DNA of 64,000 bases from Buddleja alternifolia (Eukaryota > Streptophyta > Magnoliopsida > Lamiales > Scrophulariaceae), in assembly GCA_019426215.1 (NCBI GenBank), contig CM033399.1:23321022-23385021 (forward strand), read 5' to 3'. This document shows, piece by piece, positions 47,604 to 58,929 of the stretch. The translations under genes and the position numbers were made by a program. Position 1 is the stretch's first letter. Every line of letters begins with the position of its first letter. A model generated the notes under the pieces. The model was not told where the DNA came from, ran no database searches, and saw only the letters and a program-made list of their open reading frames with translations.

Positions 47604-48008
47604 TGTTCACACAAATTTTCAAGTCTGCAATTTTATAAACAAGAAAAGATAATATGGACAAATAAATAAATCAATTTAAAGAAAATTACAATATCGTGAG
47701 AATAATTCTCCTATCCAAGACTAATCCCCTGATTCTTCCTTCAAGAATTTTGATTTGAATATTAGAGCGAAAATCACTTCTTTGATCTTCTCCAATGTTG
47801 ATTTGAATATTTATAACGTTGATGCGAGGGCTCGACAGCTTAATCTCGGATCAAACGATGTAAATGATTTGGGAAGGTTGAAAGCTTCAAGGTCGACTCG
47901 TCGCTTTGATCTTCCTTCAACTTGATTTGGACTTCTATAACGTTTATTCGAGGGTTTAGCACCTTAATCTCGAATCAAATGTTATAATTTGATGAATTTT
48001 GCCAAGAA
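47604..48008 (-). repeat. truncated 5' LTR of the gag-only element
   Basis: Follows 42182-42590 closely, then breaks off at gaattttgccaagaa. The U3 part, about 715 bp, is missing. Confidence 0.88.
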
Positions 48009-48177
48009 TAATAAAAGCGCCTAAAAGTCGAGTTCAATTTATTTGATTGTGAAAAGACTTTCATAGACAATGTTAGTCAATTTATGCTTTCTAAATGAGA
48101 GAGTATTGCTTCTATGTTAGTGGCTTAGGACTTTTTGGTTGATCTTTTTTAACGAGAGTTTGAGACTTTTACTGTAA
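48009..48177. other. short segment flanking the CACTA insertion
   Basis: No gene. It is probably the same sequence that continues after 57197, because the CACTA target duplication joins them. Confidence 0.5.
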
Positions 48178-48180
48178 ATG

Positions 48181-48535
48181 CACTACCACAAAAAAGTCCT
48201 ATTACAGCGCACCTATGACAGCGGTTTTGAAAACTGCTGTAATAAGTGGCATTCGGTTCGGACCTATGACAGCGGTTCGAGCCAAAACGCTGTCATAGGT
48301 TTCAGAAAAAAAAAAATAAAAAAATATTTTGAATGTGGCAGCGGTTCGGCCAGAACCGCTGCCAAAAAGCACACGTATGGCAGCGGTTCGGCCGAACCGC
48401 TGCCACAAAGCGCACGTATGGCAGCGGTTCGGCCGAACCGCTGCCAGAAGTGTACTTTGTGGCAGCGGTTCTAGCCGAACCGCTGCCATAAACAGACATG
48501 TGCCAGCGGTTCGACCGAACCGCTGGCACAAGGGC
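48181..48535. repeat. left subterminal palindromic repeats of the CACTA element
   Basis: Multiple copies of ggcagcggttcggccgaacc followed by gctgcc, a perfect 26-base palindrome at 48379-48404 and 48420-48445. Variants sit at 48337, 48461-48487 and 48503-48530. The outermost copies read gacagcggtt. Such repeats are the binding sites of the element's DNA-binding protein in En/Spm. Confidence 0.85.
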
Positions 48536-48540
48536 CGGGT

Positions 48541-49195
48541 TTTCTACAACCCGGCCCCCCTCACTCTCATTCTCACTATCACTACATCTCACCTACTCAC
48601 TCTCTCTCTCTCTCAACTCTCTCACCACCACCACCACCACCACCATCACCACCACCACCACCACCACCACCTCCACCATCGCGAGACCACCGTCCGCCGC
48701 CCCCCTAGATCTCTTTTTCTCTCTCTATCTCTAGATATCTACCCCTCTCTCTCGGTTTTTCTCTCTCTCTCTCTCTCTCTCAACTCTCTCACCACCACCA
48801 CCACCACCACCACCATCACCACCATCACCACCATCGCGACCACCACCATCCGCCGCCCCCCTCCCTTTTTCTCTCTCTCTCTCGGTTTTTCTCTCTCTCT
48901 CTCTCTACCACTGCCGCCGCCGCCGCCGCCCCTGCCGCCCACCTCCGCTTCCGCCGCCGTGGTCCATTTAGTTTTGGTATTTTCTTTTAGATAAATATAA
49001 ATATATATATATATATACACACACACATAGAGTATGTATAGATGTATGTATATATGGGTGTATGCATATATGAGTGTATGTATATATATTTGTGTATGTG
49101 TGCTTGTATTTGTGTATATGTGGGTGTATGCATATATGAGTGTATGTATATATATTTGTGTATGTGTGCGTGTATTTGTGTATGTGTGGGTGTAT
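48541..49195. repeat. CAC, CT and GT/AT microsatellites inside the CACTA element
   Basis: (CAC)n at about 48625-48675 and 48790-48845, (CT)n blocks around 48600, 48720-48780 and 48870-48905, and an 84-bp duplicated GT/AT minisatellite at 49030-49190. A segment containing ctctctcaactctctcacca is duplicated (48606 and 48774). Open frames coding poly-His or poly-Ser here are not genes. Confidence 0.85.
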
Positions 49196-49657
49196 AAAAA
49201 ATTTAAGGGAACTAGGAATTTGACTGAATTTAGTATTAATTTTAGTTAGTCGGGTGTTAATTCCGTTTGATTTGAGATTAAATTGTGGTTATTTGGTGGT
49301 TTAGGGTACATTGATCCAACTGGTGATCTATATTTATACTTAGTTGCTGAAAATATAATGTTTTATCTATAGTTTTATGTGATTTATGTGATCCGACTGG
49401 TGATCAATATTTGTAGTTGCTGAAAATATAATTAATTAAGATTGAAATTGGATTTTAGCGGATCGTCAGATTCGAATTTTGTTGGATTCAACCTACCCGG
49501 GTGAAGATTAAGTCGAGAACTTGGTAGTAATTTTTGCGTTGTTACTCTGCTGAATTTTTTCTAGAATAATGGGAAATAAATTAAAATACAAATTATTTAA
49601 TTAATTTAACTATCAACTGATGATAAAATTGTTTAATTTGATTAATTCAGAATCAAA
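49196..49657. other. presumed 5' untranslated/intron region of the transposase gene
   Basis: AT-rich, non-coding. It includes a partly duplicated stretch (gatccaactggtgatct near 49312 and gatccgactggtgatcaat near 49390). No TATA box can be pinned down. Confidence 0.4.
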
Positions 49658-52600
49658 ATGGATCGAAGTTGGATTTTAGCAGATCGTATGTCGGAACAGT
49701 ATGAGAAAGGTGTGAAAGAGTTCATAAAGTTTGCGGTTGACCATGCACCAGATCGAACTAGGATCACTTGCCCGTGTTTACGTTGTTGTTTTGGAAAGAG
49801 AATTAGTCCACGTGAGTTGGAAGATCATTTGGTGTGTAATGGAATTGATAAAAGCTACAAACGTTGGACAAGACACGGTGAAAGCAGTGTCCCGTTGGAT
49901 GATTTGGGTGGTACATCATATCCATCACACGATTTCAACATGAATGATTATGAGCCTGATCGTTTGGAGGAGATGACAAATGTGATTGAGGAGGATTTGC
50001 GAAATTGTCCTAAAATGTTTGACAATTTGACAAGTGATTCAAAGACACCACTGTATAGTGGTAGTAAATTCACGAGATTGAAAACAGTTCTTAACCTATA
50101 CAAGTTAAAAGCCAACAATGGGTGGAGTGATAAGAGTTTCACAGACTTGCTTGGTTTATTAAAAAGCATGCTACCTGAGGATAATGTGTTACCTAATCGT
50201 ACTTATGAGGCTAAACGGATGTTAACCTCAATTGGCATGGGATATGAGAGGATACATGCGTGTCTCAATGATTGCGTATTATTTAGAATTGACTATGCAT
50301 CATTGAAGGCCTGTCCAAAATGTGGCGCCTCACGGTACAAGAAGAATGGATCTACGCCTGTCAAAACCATGTGGTATTTGCCTATAATACCACGATTTAA
50401 ACGCATGTACAGTAGTAAAGAGTTAGCCAAGGACTTGACATGGCATGCTGATAGAAGGTTTGAAGAAAGGATTGAAGATGACAAGATTCGACATCCCTCA
50501 GATTCTCCTCAATGGAAAAAGATTGATGATGATTTCCCTGAATTTGGTGAAGAATCAAGAAACCTGCGCCTTGTATTGGCTACAGATGGCATGAACCCTC
50601 ATGGCTTGCAAAGCAGCTCACATAGTACATGGCCGGTGATTTTGATGATCTACAACCTTCCCCCATCGCGATGCATGAAGCGAGAGCATATAATGATGCC
50701 TATACTCATTTCTGGGCCGAAACAACCTGGAAATGATATAGATGTCTACTTGACCCCTTTAATTGAGGATTTGAAGGTGTTGTGGGACACCGGTGTTCAA
50801 GTATATGACGGGTTGAGAGAAGAAAATTTTAATCTCAGAGTCATGTTATTTGGAACAATCAATGATTTTCCGGCAAGAGCAAACCTCGAGGATATGGTGT
50901 ACATGGCCAATGTGGATGCCCCATATGTGTGAAGAGTACAGATCAATATCGATTGACACACTCCCAGAAATATGCATTCCAAGGGCATCGGAGATGGCTA
51001 AATCGGAACCATCGATATCGTCGGTGGAAGAAAGCTTTCAATGGGAATATAGAAGAAGGTCGAGCTCCTAAGTGCTTAACTGGTGAAGAAGTGTTTGAAA
51101 ATGTAAGAGACTTGGAGGTTAAATTTGGAAAGACTTTTGCATGTGGCCTTGCAAAAACTGGGTGGAAAAAAAAGTCAATTTTCTTTGAGTTGCCGTATTG
51201 GACGTCTTTACATGTTAGACATTTTCTCGATATAATGCATATTGAGAAAAATGTATTTGATAGCGTCATTGGAACACTTCTAAATGTGCCCGGAAAGACA
51301 AAAGATGGCGTAAAGGCACGGTTAGACTTGGTTGAAATGAAGATAAGAGGAAAATTGACACCAACAAATAAGGGGAAACGTACTTATTTGCCTCCAGCAG
51401 CTCACACTCTAGCCAGGAAAGAAAAAATTGCATTATGTGAGTTTCTTAATGGAGTGAAAGTTCCAGAAGGGTATTCTTCAAACATTAGCAGTCTTGTATC
51501 AATGAAGGATTTGAAGCTAAAACACTTGAAGACTCACGATTGTCATGTAATCATGGATCATTTGCTACCAATTGCTATACGGGCCATTTTGCCAAAAAAG
51601 GTGAGAGACACGATAACTAAATTGTGTTTCTTCTTCAAAGCAATGTGGAGCAAGGTGTTTGATCCTGAGCAATTTCCTGCACTTCAAAAACAAATTGTCA
51701 TCACTTTGTGTGAGCTTGAAATGTATTTTCCACCTGCTTTTTTTGATATAATGACTCATCTACCCATTCACTTGGTTAGAGAGACTCAACTATGTGGACC
51801 GGCTTTTATGAGATCTATGTATCCGGCTGAGCGTTATATGAAGGTATTGAAAGGCTACGTGAAAAATCGTAGTCGACCGGAAGGTTGCATTGTTGAACGG
51901 TACATAGTTGATGAAGCCATTACATTTTGCACAGAGTATCTGACAGATTCTAATGTTGCAGAGCTCCCAAAGTCTCATGTTGTGGGAGGGGGAACAGAAG
52001 GAGTCGGATTAATGGGAAAACAATTAGCTAGTGTTCATATTACACAAAGGGATCAGGCACACCTATATGTGCTCCACAACACCGATGAGGTTGACCCATA
52101 TGTTGAAGAGCATAAGAACCAACTTAGGAGATTCAATCCAATTAAAAATGAGAGTTGGATTTCAAGAGAGCATAATAAGAGTTTCATCGATTGGTTCCGA
52201 AAGCATTTTGAAGAAAAACAGAAAGAGAATCCACAGCTTTCAGTTTCAGATAAATTGACACGGCTGTCGATGGGTCCGGACAGACTAGTATTTTGTTATT
52301 CAGGTTATCGTATCAATGGTCGCACATTCTATACAAAAGACCAAGACGAACGAAGTACAATGCAGAATAGTGGTGTGAGTCTTGTAGCTCAAGCAATGCA
52401 TATCTCAAGTGCGAAAGATAATAATCCTATCTATGCCGATTTATCATATTACGGGGTGATTGAACGTATATGGGAGCTTGATTATAGTTGGTTTCGGGTG
52501 CCTGTATTTGGGTGTAGGTGGGTTGACAATAAACATGGTGTCGATAATAGTGAAATAGGCTTCACTCGAGTAGACCTTGAAAGAGTGGGATACAAAGATG

Positions 52601-52938
52601 AACCTTTCATTTTAGCGTCACAAGCTAAACAAGTATTTTTTGTTACCGATCCTATTGATAAGAGGTGGTCCATTGTTTTATCGGCAAACAAAAATACATG
52701 TATTGAAGGTGATTATGAAGAAAGTGAAGATGATGGAGAAAACCCTATCTCCTTAGGTGATTCACAATCAATTGATAGTGACGATGACTTGGATATAAGT
52801 GATGATGAATTGTATATGCGTCAAGATCACCAAGAGGGGATATGGATTAATCCGTCAGTTCGTCGCCGTACTAAAAAAAATGGTCGTACCGATGGGAAGC
52901 AAAAGACTGCTAAGCCAACGACAAAAAGAAAACGATGA
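49658..52938 (+). pseudogene. CACTA transposase (TNP2/TnpD type) with one frameshift
   Basis: Two frames: 49658-50932 (424 codons) and 50929-52938 (about 669 codons). The first opens with the transposase-associated domain (MDRSWILADRMSEQYEKGV; CPCLRCC) and runs through the Transposase_21 region (LRLVLATDGMNPHGLQSS; GTINDFPARANL). The second continues the same region from a zinc-knuckle CPIC that is readable upstream of its first start codon. It then has a DUF4218-like domain (AERYMKVLKGYVKNRSRPEG) and a DUF4216-like domain (WFRVPVFGCRWVD), ending in a basic tail. The frames join near 50885-50895, where one base appears to be lost or gained. The rest is open, so this is one gene broken by one indel (or a sequencing error). 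Confidence 0.9.
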
Positions 52939-53331
52939 AAGGTATTAGAATTTATTTCATAATTGTATGATAGACTTCTTTCAATATTTATACTTAGTTG
53001 CTAGAAAATTTATATTCTTGAGATTTGCCAATTTTTGTGGAAAATTTAAGGGAAATAGGGGTTGATTGATTTTAAGGTTAATTTGGTTTAGCTGGGGGTT
53101 AATTATGTTTAATTGAGGATTAAATTTTGTTTATTTTGTGGTTTAGGATAATTTTGTTTATTTTGTGATTTATTACTTCTATTTGAAATTTATTATTGCC
53201 AAATGAATCTGCCAAATTTATATGAAGATAACTTCTGTATTTATTACGTCTATTTGAAATTTATTATTGCCAAATGAATCTGCCAAATTTATATGAATCT
53301 AACTTCTGTATTATTTGTCTTTTGTAGGTCG
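52939..53331. other. intergenic region between the two CACTA genes
   Basis: AT-rich, with a ~63-bp direct repeat (atttgaaattattgccaaatgaat-type segment near 53180 and 53245). A splice acceptor tttgtag at 53323-53329 just precedes the next start codon, so a 5' untranslated exon probably lies in or before this stretch. Confidence 0.5.
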
Positions 53332-56300
53332 ATGGCTTCAAATCCTGATGGTAGTTTTCCCGACGATGATGTATATGGATCAGATAGCGGTCATGAGAAG
53401 GACATACGGAGAGGTGTCTCTGCTATGAAAAAAGTTGTCAATGCCAGAAGTAAAGGCATAAGGCTACCTGTCGGCTGGAATGACAGAGGTCAGCCAATTA
53501 ACCCCAACAAATCAATATTTGTTGGGTATATAGGCGTGCAGGTTCGGCAGAAGGTGTCGATTGCCATTAGTACTTGGCGCAAAGTCCCGTCAGCAACAAA
53601 AAAAAACATTTGGGATGAGATGAAGGTAATTTGGATATTATCTTATTTGTAAGTGTTAATGTATTATCATATTCTCTAAATTATAATTTTATATATACTT
53701 TATTGTTTGTTTTTTGTAGTTGGCGTTTGATATTGACGAAAGTCGACAAAAGTACGTACTAGCAGAAGCTGGGAGGCTAGCACGTAACTTCAGGAGCTAC
53801 ATAAGCAGAAAGTATGTGCGAGATGATGATGGAAACGTTAATGTCAACCCACCTCCACAATATGAGATATCCCAAGCCGATTGGGCGGCATTTTTAGAGG
53901 TTCGCTTAGGTGAACCTTGGCAGGTAGCTAGTCATTTTAATTTACAGTTTCATTTGTTGGTTATTGCGTTTATATTTAGCTAATAATTTGATAATGTAAT
54001 AAACAGAAAATAAGCATGGACAATCAGGAAAGAGCAAAGAACCCTGAATATCCTTACCGGAAAGGGAGTTTTGGAGATGCTGTTGTGGAGCAAATGGAGG
54101 TATGTAGTTCATTTAGCAGTGAATCCTTACAATTTTTTTAATAATAATTCTATGTTAATGCATACATATATTTTTTAATGAAAATACAGATAAATAAAAG
54201 AAGGGATGCGGGATCCGATTGTACAGATGTGACACGAGCACTCGTGTGGAGGGTTTCGCGTTCCGATCCGACAAATCAAATTGATAACGAAAATGTTAGA
54301 AGAGTGGTGAATGAAATGGTGAGTTATTGGCAATTTTAGCTCTATTAATTGTTTTATTGAAATACTATTAAAAGCACAAGGTTCACTATTTTTTTTAATT
54401 TTTAAAAATATATCATTACAGGAGAGCATTTCACAAGAGAGCACTAGCCATAGTGGAACTTACACGAGTCGAGATGACCTATTGGCTAAAGCTATTAAAA
54501 GGAAAGAGCATCCGGGTCGCGTTAGGGGTGTTGGCTTTGGGGTCTCACAAAGAGACTATTTTAAGGATCCAAAGCCTGCTTCAGAAAAGGAGATGGAAAA
54601 CTTGAGAAACATAGTGAAAAACCTCTCCGAAACTATGGTTGCCATGCAACAACGAATTGATGTTTTGGAAGCCCCTAACTCGCGTCAGCCACATGAAGAT
54701 GACGTCATTTCTTTGAAAGATAGCAGCCCAGAACCAGGTTATAAGATGCTTCCTGAGGTAAAATATTTGAACTTGTTTATTAATCATATAACTTGCGACT
54801 CTCTATTTTCTGTAAATCATACAAAACTTTCTAATATAATGTTGTATATATATATATACGTGTGTGTGTAGGGTATCACTCCATGTCAATTAGCACTTTC
54901 ATCTCCATCATATCGTGTGGTGGCTAAAGGACAGCTATACAATCGATCAGAGACTGATAGAACACTTCACAACTGTCAATTAGCCACCAACAATGTGAAA
55001 GTGCGCATTGACACTGCAGTTGAGGCTAATACACTCCTGCCCGTCCCTCTCAATGATGAAATATTCTCCATTTCTCATGCGCTGGGTACCTTTGTTGCTT
55101 GGCCAGCGAGTCTTGTCATTGTCACTGCTGCACCGGTATGTAATTAATAGCTAGTCATTAATAAATTATAACAATTTGTTTGAGGTTACTAAATATACTT
55201 TGGTGTGTAACATTTATATTTTATTTTCTTGCTTAAACAGTCCAAATCATCTGCAAACCGTAAGTCAGGGACGTCGAAGCGGTCAGCTGTCAAAGGAAAA
55301 TCTCAAGTGGCCGAGCCTGCAGGTGAAGTAGACATATGTGCAGATCTTCAACTAGATGGACTCCCTAATGACCTTGTATTTCTGGGAAAGTACACGAAGA
55401 TGATGAAGATTGATGCCCAGATCAATATATATATGGACGAAGCCATTATGAATGTTTCATTTCCAGAGTTCATTGGGAGGGAGGAGATCTATCACCTTCT
55501 GTGTAGAAAAGAAATAGGAGCCTCTATCATTACAGCGTACATAAAGTAAGTTTTTTAATTATTTTATTACATCTAAACTACGATTATTTTCGTCACTCGA
55601 AATTCATTTTTTATGCTCAATTTAGGTGTTTGTGGTTTAACTACGTGATCCCCGAAGGAAAAGAAACAAGTTTCGGGTTCCTTAGCCCACATTCCATAGC
55701 TGCTCAAACAGACCCGTCAGTTCAACAAGTGCAGTACATAGCACGTGCTATGATGCAGAGTACACAACAAAATAAGTTATTTCTTGCACCTTACAACACC
55801 GGGTGAGCTACTAAAGACTCGATTTTAATTTGTAAAACTAGCTACGCAAAACAAATTTTCAACTATCTTTTGAATGCTTTGTAGGGGTCATTGGTTGTTG
55901 CTTGCAATTAATCCATTTAAAGAGATTGTTTACTATCTGGATTCTGTGCATGGTGAGCCGCAATACCGAGATGATATGATACTAAAATTCAATCAGTAAG
56001 TTTTTCATTCAATCAATGTATCCATTATATTTAATATTTTTTTAAATTGTATTTATTTCACATAATTTCTTGTTTTTTATATTTTTTTATAGAGCTGTGC
56101 ACATATTTCGTGCAAACTGCAACAACCAATCCAACAAATCCAAAAACTCGGACTGTAAATGGTTTACTATAAAGGTTAGCGTTTTCTAGGTTCATGAGAT
56201 TATATATTCGTATAGAAGTTCGTCTTCTAATACAATGTAAGTTTGATTGCTTTTGTAGTGCCCCCGGCAGACCAACGAGGTGGATTGTGGCTATTTCGTT

Positions 56301-56580
56301 ATGAGATTCATGAAAGAGATTATTAGCCACGGACTATCTATAATCCCAACAGCGGTATACATAATCCTTATATATATATATATACTTAATTCTATTACTT
56401 TTGAAATTATTAAACCTTAATTGGTAGGTAATTGAAATGTTATTTCACTTTGCAATTAATCTCTATATATATACATATATCTTGCAGTACTTTAAGGATT
56501 GTCAATCCTTCTATACTGATGAGCAAATTGATGAAGTACGCTGCGAAGTTGCACGTTACATTTTCTTAGCAGCTCCTTAG
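53332..56580 (+). CDS. CACTA second gene: DNA-binding-type N-terminus with C-terminal Ulp1-like cysteine protease, 12 exons
   Basis: Exons by GT-AG sites with continuous frame: 53332-53625, 53720-53923, 54007-54099, 54190-54318, 54422-54757, 54872-55135, 55241-55545, 55626-55802, 55885-55995, 56093-56174, 56259-56354, 56488-56580; about 727 residues, no stops. The N-terminal half resembles plant Transposase_24/TNPA-type proteins (acidic start, WRKVPSATKKNIWDEMK, coiled coil MENLRNIVKNLSETMVAMQQ). The C-terminal part is a C48 (Ulp1/SENP) peptidase domain. Its triad is His603 (GGHWLLL), Asp620 (YYLDSVHG) and Cys675 (NEVDCGYF), with the oxyanion Gln669. The His-Asp spacing of 17 equals that in yeast Ulp1. 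The family cleaves SUMO or SUMO-like tags; whether this one does is unknown. It probably acts in the nucleus. Confidence 0.85.
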
Positions 56581-56845
56581 AAATTAGGTAATTTAGTTTT
56601 TGTACATTGTGACTTGCTATAAATTGAGATTTGATTTATTGTATTTCGTAAGGTCATTAGTAATTTAATTAGTTAATTGTACATTTTGTTGGAGATTAAA
56701 GATGGTAATATTGAAGTTTGGGATGATGTTTGCTTATGTTGAATATGTTTTGTTGTTAGTTGAAATTTGTTGATTGGATCATTGCATATTACAGGCACTA
56801 TCATGACAGCGCAATAAATAATTAAAAAAAAATAGAAAAAAAAAC
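56581..56845. other. 3' flank of the Ulp1-domain gene
   Basis: AT-rich and non-coding, between the stop codon and the right subterminal repeats. Probably the 3' untranslated region. Confidence 0.5.
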
Positions 56846-57194
56846 AGCGGTTCTGCAGAACCGCTGCTACAGTTCTCACCTGTGGCAGCGGTTCTGGGAA
56901 AACCGCTGCCAAAGGTCTCACCTGTGGCAGCGGTTTTGGGAGAACCGCTGCCACAGGTGAGACCTTTGGCAGCGGTTTTCCCAGAACCGCTGCCACAGGT
57001 CCGTTATTTATTTTTATTTTTTTGGTTTTTTCACAGCGGTGTTCAGGAAACCGCTGTCATAGGTAGACCTATTACAGCAGTTTTGTAACCGCTGTCATAG
57101 GTCCACCCCTATAACAGCGGTACCTTTGACAGCGGTTAAAACCGCTGCCATAGGCCCAAAAAAACCGCTGTCATAGGTCATTTTTGTAGTAGTG
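56846..57194. repeat. right subterminal palindromic repeats of the CACTA element
   Basis: Copies of ggcagcggttttgggagaac plus cgctgcc (56930-56955 and neighbours), plus outer copies gacagcggttaaaaccgctg and accgctgtcataggt. The inner copies at both ends share ggcagcgg, and the outermost ones share gacagcgg. The repeats differ from the left end mainly in the palindrome centre. Confidence 0.85.
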
Positions 57195-57197
57195 ATG

Positions 57198-58929
57198 AGA
57201 TTAGAACAAAGAGAAAATAAAGAAAGAGACAGAAGATAGATCTAAGAAGAACAAACTTAACCACTGAAATGAATAGTAGTGGTACAAGGTTAAAAGTGCT
57301 ACAATTGACATACGATGGGTCAATTTTACTCATTTATACACAAATTTGAAAACATAGCACTTTAAGAAAGCATATGTGCTTGTTTATCCACTAAGCACTA
57401 AGTTACTAAATCTTGTCCTTCGTGGATTTAGGCTTATGATTACATTAAATTGAGAAGCGTTTGAAATTCTATAAGATCATTGGACTTTATCTTTTGAGTT
57501 GTTCTTCTAAGACTGTATTGTTCGTTTGCTTAGATTTGAATTCTTGACTTGGTTAGTATCTAAAGAATAGATACATAAAGTGGTACTAGATATATATATA
57601 CATATATATATATCATGGTTTGAAGGTGAGTTATGACCAAGGTACATTGATTATTCGGGCATAACAATGATGTGTCCATTGAGTAATGTGAGCACCTTTG
57701 CATGCACTTATGCATGCTTTGTTAAGTCACAACGAATCGAGAAACCGAGCTAATAAGAGAAACTCTCTGAATACATCTTTCATAGTTGATGGCCAACTTG
57801 TGGTAAATCACATGTGACCATTCACAGATTAGTCAGTTAATCTTTCATTGCGGTTAATTCTATTAGATTTCTGTGATTCAGTTAATGTGAAGGTTTGGGA
57901 ATGAACCTCATATTCTATTATTTTTTCACGTACCCTGATCTAGTCTGTTTGATTTCTCATGATATGAAACGTTAGAATGTTTCTTGAAATTATGGAGAGA
58001 ATCAAATTAGTGAACTTTCAAACAAGTTTGATAAATCAAATCAAAGAGACAATGCATTTGTGTCTCAAAGATGTACGAATGATCTAAGAGTACGTGTTCT
58101 AGTGAAGATGATGAGATGAAAAATTAGTAAATCACAGAATGTCCAGAGAATAATTTTTATGATGAAAATCTTGAAATTGCTACACAATTGTTTAGAATCA
58201 ATGATTCGGATAGTGACTACGCGCCTTATAGAGCATTGAAGAGAATTGTGTTCCCAATTTTGAGTGGGAGCGAATTTATCAAAGTGATCAAACTAAAAGT
58301 CGAATCTTAACTCTGTAACCTTTGCCTAAGTTTATTGATTCAAATAGGTTATATGCCTTATAGATCACTTAAGAGAATGACTTTCCCAAATTTGAGTGGG
58401 AACAAATTTATCAAAGTGATCAAACTAAAAGTCGAATAATAATTTTGACTTTCACTTAGGTTTAATGATTTGAATAATGGCTATGTGCCTTATAAATCAC
58501 TTTAAAAAATTGTGTTCGTGAATTTAAGTGGGAGCAAATTTACCAAAGTGATCAAGTTAAGAGTTGAATCATAATTATGTGCAAACACAAAATATTTTCC
58601 AAAAGATTTGATAGAGTCCAATATAGTGAGACTCCGTGCTGAATAAAATTGGGTTAATGCAATGACAGAATATTTATAAAACTTACGAAATTTGCAAACA
58701 TGTGTGGCACCAATAACTCTCGTGCCAATTGCTGAGGAGGGGATAGTTGTCTTTGTGGCAGCAATTGCCCTCATGGTGAAGTCACAACCAAAATGTGCCA
58801 TTTCGACTTTCACATGGTTTAAAGATTTAAGTTGCACAATTTCTATAGGTTGTAGTGTTATTAGCATGTTATAGATGCTCAGTTGTATACAATCAAACCA
58901 AGTTTGGATTCTGGTTCTGGTGGTCCCAC
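57198..58929. other. unclassified repeat-like DNA after the CACTA element
   Basis: No open frame with recognisable domains. It contains (AT)n at 57588-57614 and the 122-132-bp repeats below. It may be the decayed 5' part of the copia element whose pol remnant lies at 60.9-61.7 kb, but I could not identify gag or integrase. Confidence 0.35.
58195..58575. repeat. ~125-130-bp tandem repeat, 3 copies
   Basis: Each unit has a variant of attgattcaaataggttat, gccttatagatcacttaaga and gggaacaaatttatcaaagt. Copies start near 58198, 58330 and 58458. Non-coding. Confidence 0.85.

Larger units (their letters stand above)
42182..48008 (-). mobile_element. gag-only gypsy element, minus strand, 5' LTR truncated
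   Basis: The 3' LTR (42182-43302) and the partial 5' LTR (47604-48008) enclose a gag gene and about 3 kb of repeat-rich non-coding DNA, but no pol. This suits a large non-autonomous LTR derivative. The left flank is atggg; the right flank is lost. Confidence 0.85.
48181..57194 (+). mobile_element. complete CACTA (En/Spm) transposon, 9.0 kb, TSD atg
   Basis: Begins cactaccacaaaaaagtcct and ends with the inverse gacctatgacag-type repeat, finishing tttttgtagtagtg. Flanked by atg at 48178-48180 and 57195-57197, the 3-bp duplication expected of CACTA elements. It has palindromic subterminal repeats at both ends and two genes on the plus strand, a TNP2-type transposase and a Ulp1-domain protein. 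Confidence 0.96.

Noticed and set aside
48329..48994. 221-codon frame with poly-His and poly-Ser/Leu
   Set aside because: Produced by subterminal palindromes and CAC/CT microsatellites of the CACTA element.
49034..49249. 71-codon frame with repeated Met-Ser-Val-Cys-Ile-Tyr
   Set aside because: Translation of the GT/AT minisatellite.
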